In this document: positions 51,667-52,800 of the stretch, in pieces
How the letters are laid out: each line of letters opens with the position of its first letter
How positions within the stretch are numbered: the stretch's first letter is position 1
DNA from: Comamonadaceae bacterium
GTDB lineage: Bacteria > Pseudomonadota > Gammaproteobacteria > Burkholderiales > Burkholderiaceae_C
Direction of reading: 5' to 3'
Length of the DNA stretch: 52,800 nt
NCBI GenBank assembly: GCA_003599455.1
Contig: QZKF01000015.1
Span: 1 to 52,800, forward strand
Translations under genes and position numbers: made by a program
Notes under the pieces: model-generated
Told to the model about the DNA's origin: nothing
The model's database searches: none
What the model saw: the letters and a program-made list of their open reading frames with translations, nothing else

Positions 51667-52800
51667 CTAAGGCATTTGGCTCAGTTGCTGGTCGGCGACG
51701 TCGCCATTCGGTTGCGTCACGCGCAGGCGCACCGGCAGGTGCTGCAGGCTGGGCGCGAGCCACATCTCGACCGTGCTGTCGAATTCCTTGCGCGGCTGGC
51801 GCACCAGGTGGCGCACGCGGAACTCGCCCGCCGGCAGCGAGAGCGTGGACTCCTCGCCCACCTGGAAGCGCCAGACCGGCGCGTCGCCCGTGCCCGCCAC
51901 CTGCATGTCGACCGTCTGGCCGGTGGCGTAGGCCTGCGGCCGGGCCTGCAGCAGGCCGGCGAGTTGCAGGAACAGGCTCAGGCGGTCCTGCGCGCCGGGC
52001 AGCAGGGGGACTTCGGGCGCATTGGTGCTGAAGCGGATGCGCTGGCGGTCGGCTTCGAAGTGGGCCGCCTTCTCGCTGCGGCTCTTGTCGGCGAAGCGTT
52101 CGGGCATCAGGCCCGCGGGACCGACGCGGCCGGTGCTGGTCTGCACACGGCTGCCAAGCAGGAACACGCGCATTTCCATGCGCGCGCTGTAGCGAGCATC
52201 GGCCAGCGTCCAGTCCAGCGTGCCCCGGGCCTGGTAGGCTATGCCCTTGACGCGGCCGCTCACGTCGTAGTTCAGACGGGTGCTGGCCGGGGGCTGTGCC
52301 GGGGGGAGTTTGACCGCGGCAGCGGACTTGCGCGCCTGGCCGGGCGTGGCCGCCGCGAGCAGCAGGTCGTCGGGCTCTGCGAACTCGGCCGCTTCGGCAA
52401 TGGCGTCGGGCGCCGGGGCTGGATCGGGCTCGGTGGCCGCAGCCGGCGCGGGCTCGGCCGCCACCACCACGTCGGGGTCGGGACCCTTCGGCTCGTCGGG
52501 CGCGGTGGACGTGGCCTCGGCGACTTCGGGCGCCGGGGCCAGCCGTTCGGTGGCGGGTTCGGGCACGGCAGGCACCTCGGCCACCACCGCCTCGCGGGGG
52601 GCGGGCACGGCCCGCGCCACCGGCCTGGGCCGTGGTGGCGGTGGTGCCGCCGCGATGGGCGCCGGCACGGGTGCGGGCACGACCCAGCGCACCGTGCTCA
52701 CGCGCACCGGGGAGGCGGCTGGCGCCAGCGGCCGGGCCGTGGCGGGGTCGGTGGTCGCGGTGGCCACCTCGGTCGCCGCGGCGCTGTCGGGCTGCGTTGC
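51667..52800 (-). CDS. DUF3108 domain protein, 5'-truncated by window edge
   Basis: C-terminal 377 codons of a protein whose frame stays open to the last base. Residues of the visible part: a long Pro/Ala/Glu-rich low-complexity region (about the first 150), then a DUF3108 domain (about 165–375) with LNYDVSGRVKGIAYQARG, PERFADKSRSEKAAHFE and WRFQVGEESTLSLPAGEFRV. DUF3108 proteins are exported or membrane-anchored and adopt a lipoprotein-like beta fold; function is unknown. The GTG at 52767 is not a credible start because the same low-complexity sequence continues upstream. Confidence 0.85.
   Translation of the reverse strand, partial: ATQPDSAAATEVATATTDPATARPLAPAASPVRVSTVRWVVPAPVPAPIAAAPPPPRPRPVARAVPAPREAVVAEVPAVPEPATERLAPAPEVAEATSTAPDEPKGPDPDVVVAAEPAPAAATEPDPAPAPDAIAEAAEFAEPDDLLLAAATPGQARKSAAAVKLPPAQPPASTRLNYDVSGRVKGIAYQARGTLDWTLADARYSARMEMRVFLLGSRVQTSTGRVGPAGLMPERFADKSRSEKAAHFEADRQRIRFSTNAPEVPLLPGAQDRLSLFLQLAGLLQARPQAYATGQTVDMQVAGTGDAPVWRFQVGEESTLSLPAGEFRVRHLVRQPRKEFDSTVEMWLAPSLQHLPVRLRVTQPNGDVADQQLSQMP

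Overview
The window looks like chromosomal DNA from a high-GC betaproteobacterium of the Comamonadaceae (Hydrogenophaga/Acidovorax-like; this is an inference from gene content and order, since no rRNA or marker search was possible). Supporting signs are the rsmI–yraN–diaA–dolP block, divergent pilT/yggS, a minimal PutA beside an Lrp-type regulator, a DUF3567 gene, and an ~80-bp dispersed GC-rich repeat of the kind common in this family. Most of the window is ordinary core metabolism with GC near 70% by eye. Two stretches (about 5.3–8.7 kb and 24.5–28.0 kb) have visibly lower GC and look acquired or fast-evolving.

Layout. 1–1851: 3' part of a membrane PAS histidine kinase. 1861–5238: catalase-peroxidase katG and a patatin-like phospholipase (minus strand). 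5239–8737: an accessory island of six small genes, bracketed by a 139-bp inverted repeat and containing two convincing integron attC sites but no integrase in the window. 8738–13317: DinG-like helicase, CopD-like membrane protein, YdjM-like membrane protein and a secreted intradiol dioxygenase. 13314–17212: acyl-CoA synthetase/GNAT fusion, DUF502 protein and a small membrane protein. 17220–19860: rsmI, with yraN, diaA and the dolP lipoprotein divergent from it. 19970–24468: a beta-hydroxyacid dehydrogenase between two direct repeats, pilU and pilT, yggS, and a DUF3617 protein. 24671–28009: a duplicated lipoprotein plus secreted alpha/beta-hydrolase module, with the first hydrolase copy truncated. 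28041–34067: Lrp regulator, putA, cupin/JmjC-like protein and a glutamine-synthetase-family enzyme. 34064–43850: GGDEF/EAL protein, small RRM-like protein, a biotinyl–carboxyltransferase fusion, and a response regulator coupled to a seven-PAS histidine kinase. 43902–49229: glcD, hsp20, a LysR regulator coupled to purU, and a beta-alanine:pyruvate-type aminotransferase. 49239–52800: ChaN-like lipoprotein, AbrB-family membrane protein, DUF3567 protein and a partial DUF3108 protein.

How genes work together. Clear functional units are the type IV pilus retraction ATPases (pilT/pilU), proline catabolism with its likely regulator, the rsmI/yraN/diaA/dolP block, and the response regulator/kinase pair sharing an ATGA junction. 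The most interesting accessory units are the integrase-less attC cluster with immunity-like genes (SMI1/KNR4 family and neighbours) and the duplicated lipoprotein–hydrolase pair. In the latter, 95–97% identical blocks alternate with diverged segments, which suggests recombination between the copies. No rRNA, tRNA, CRISPR array, transposase or phage structural gene was seen.
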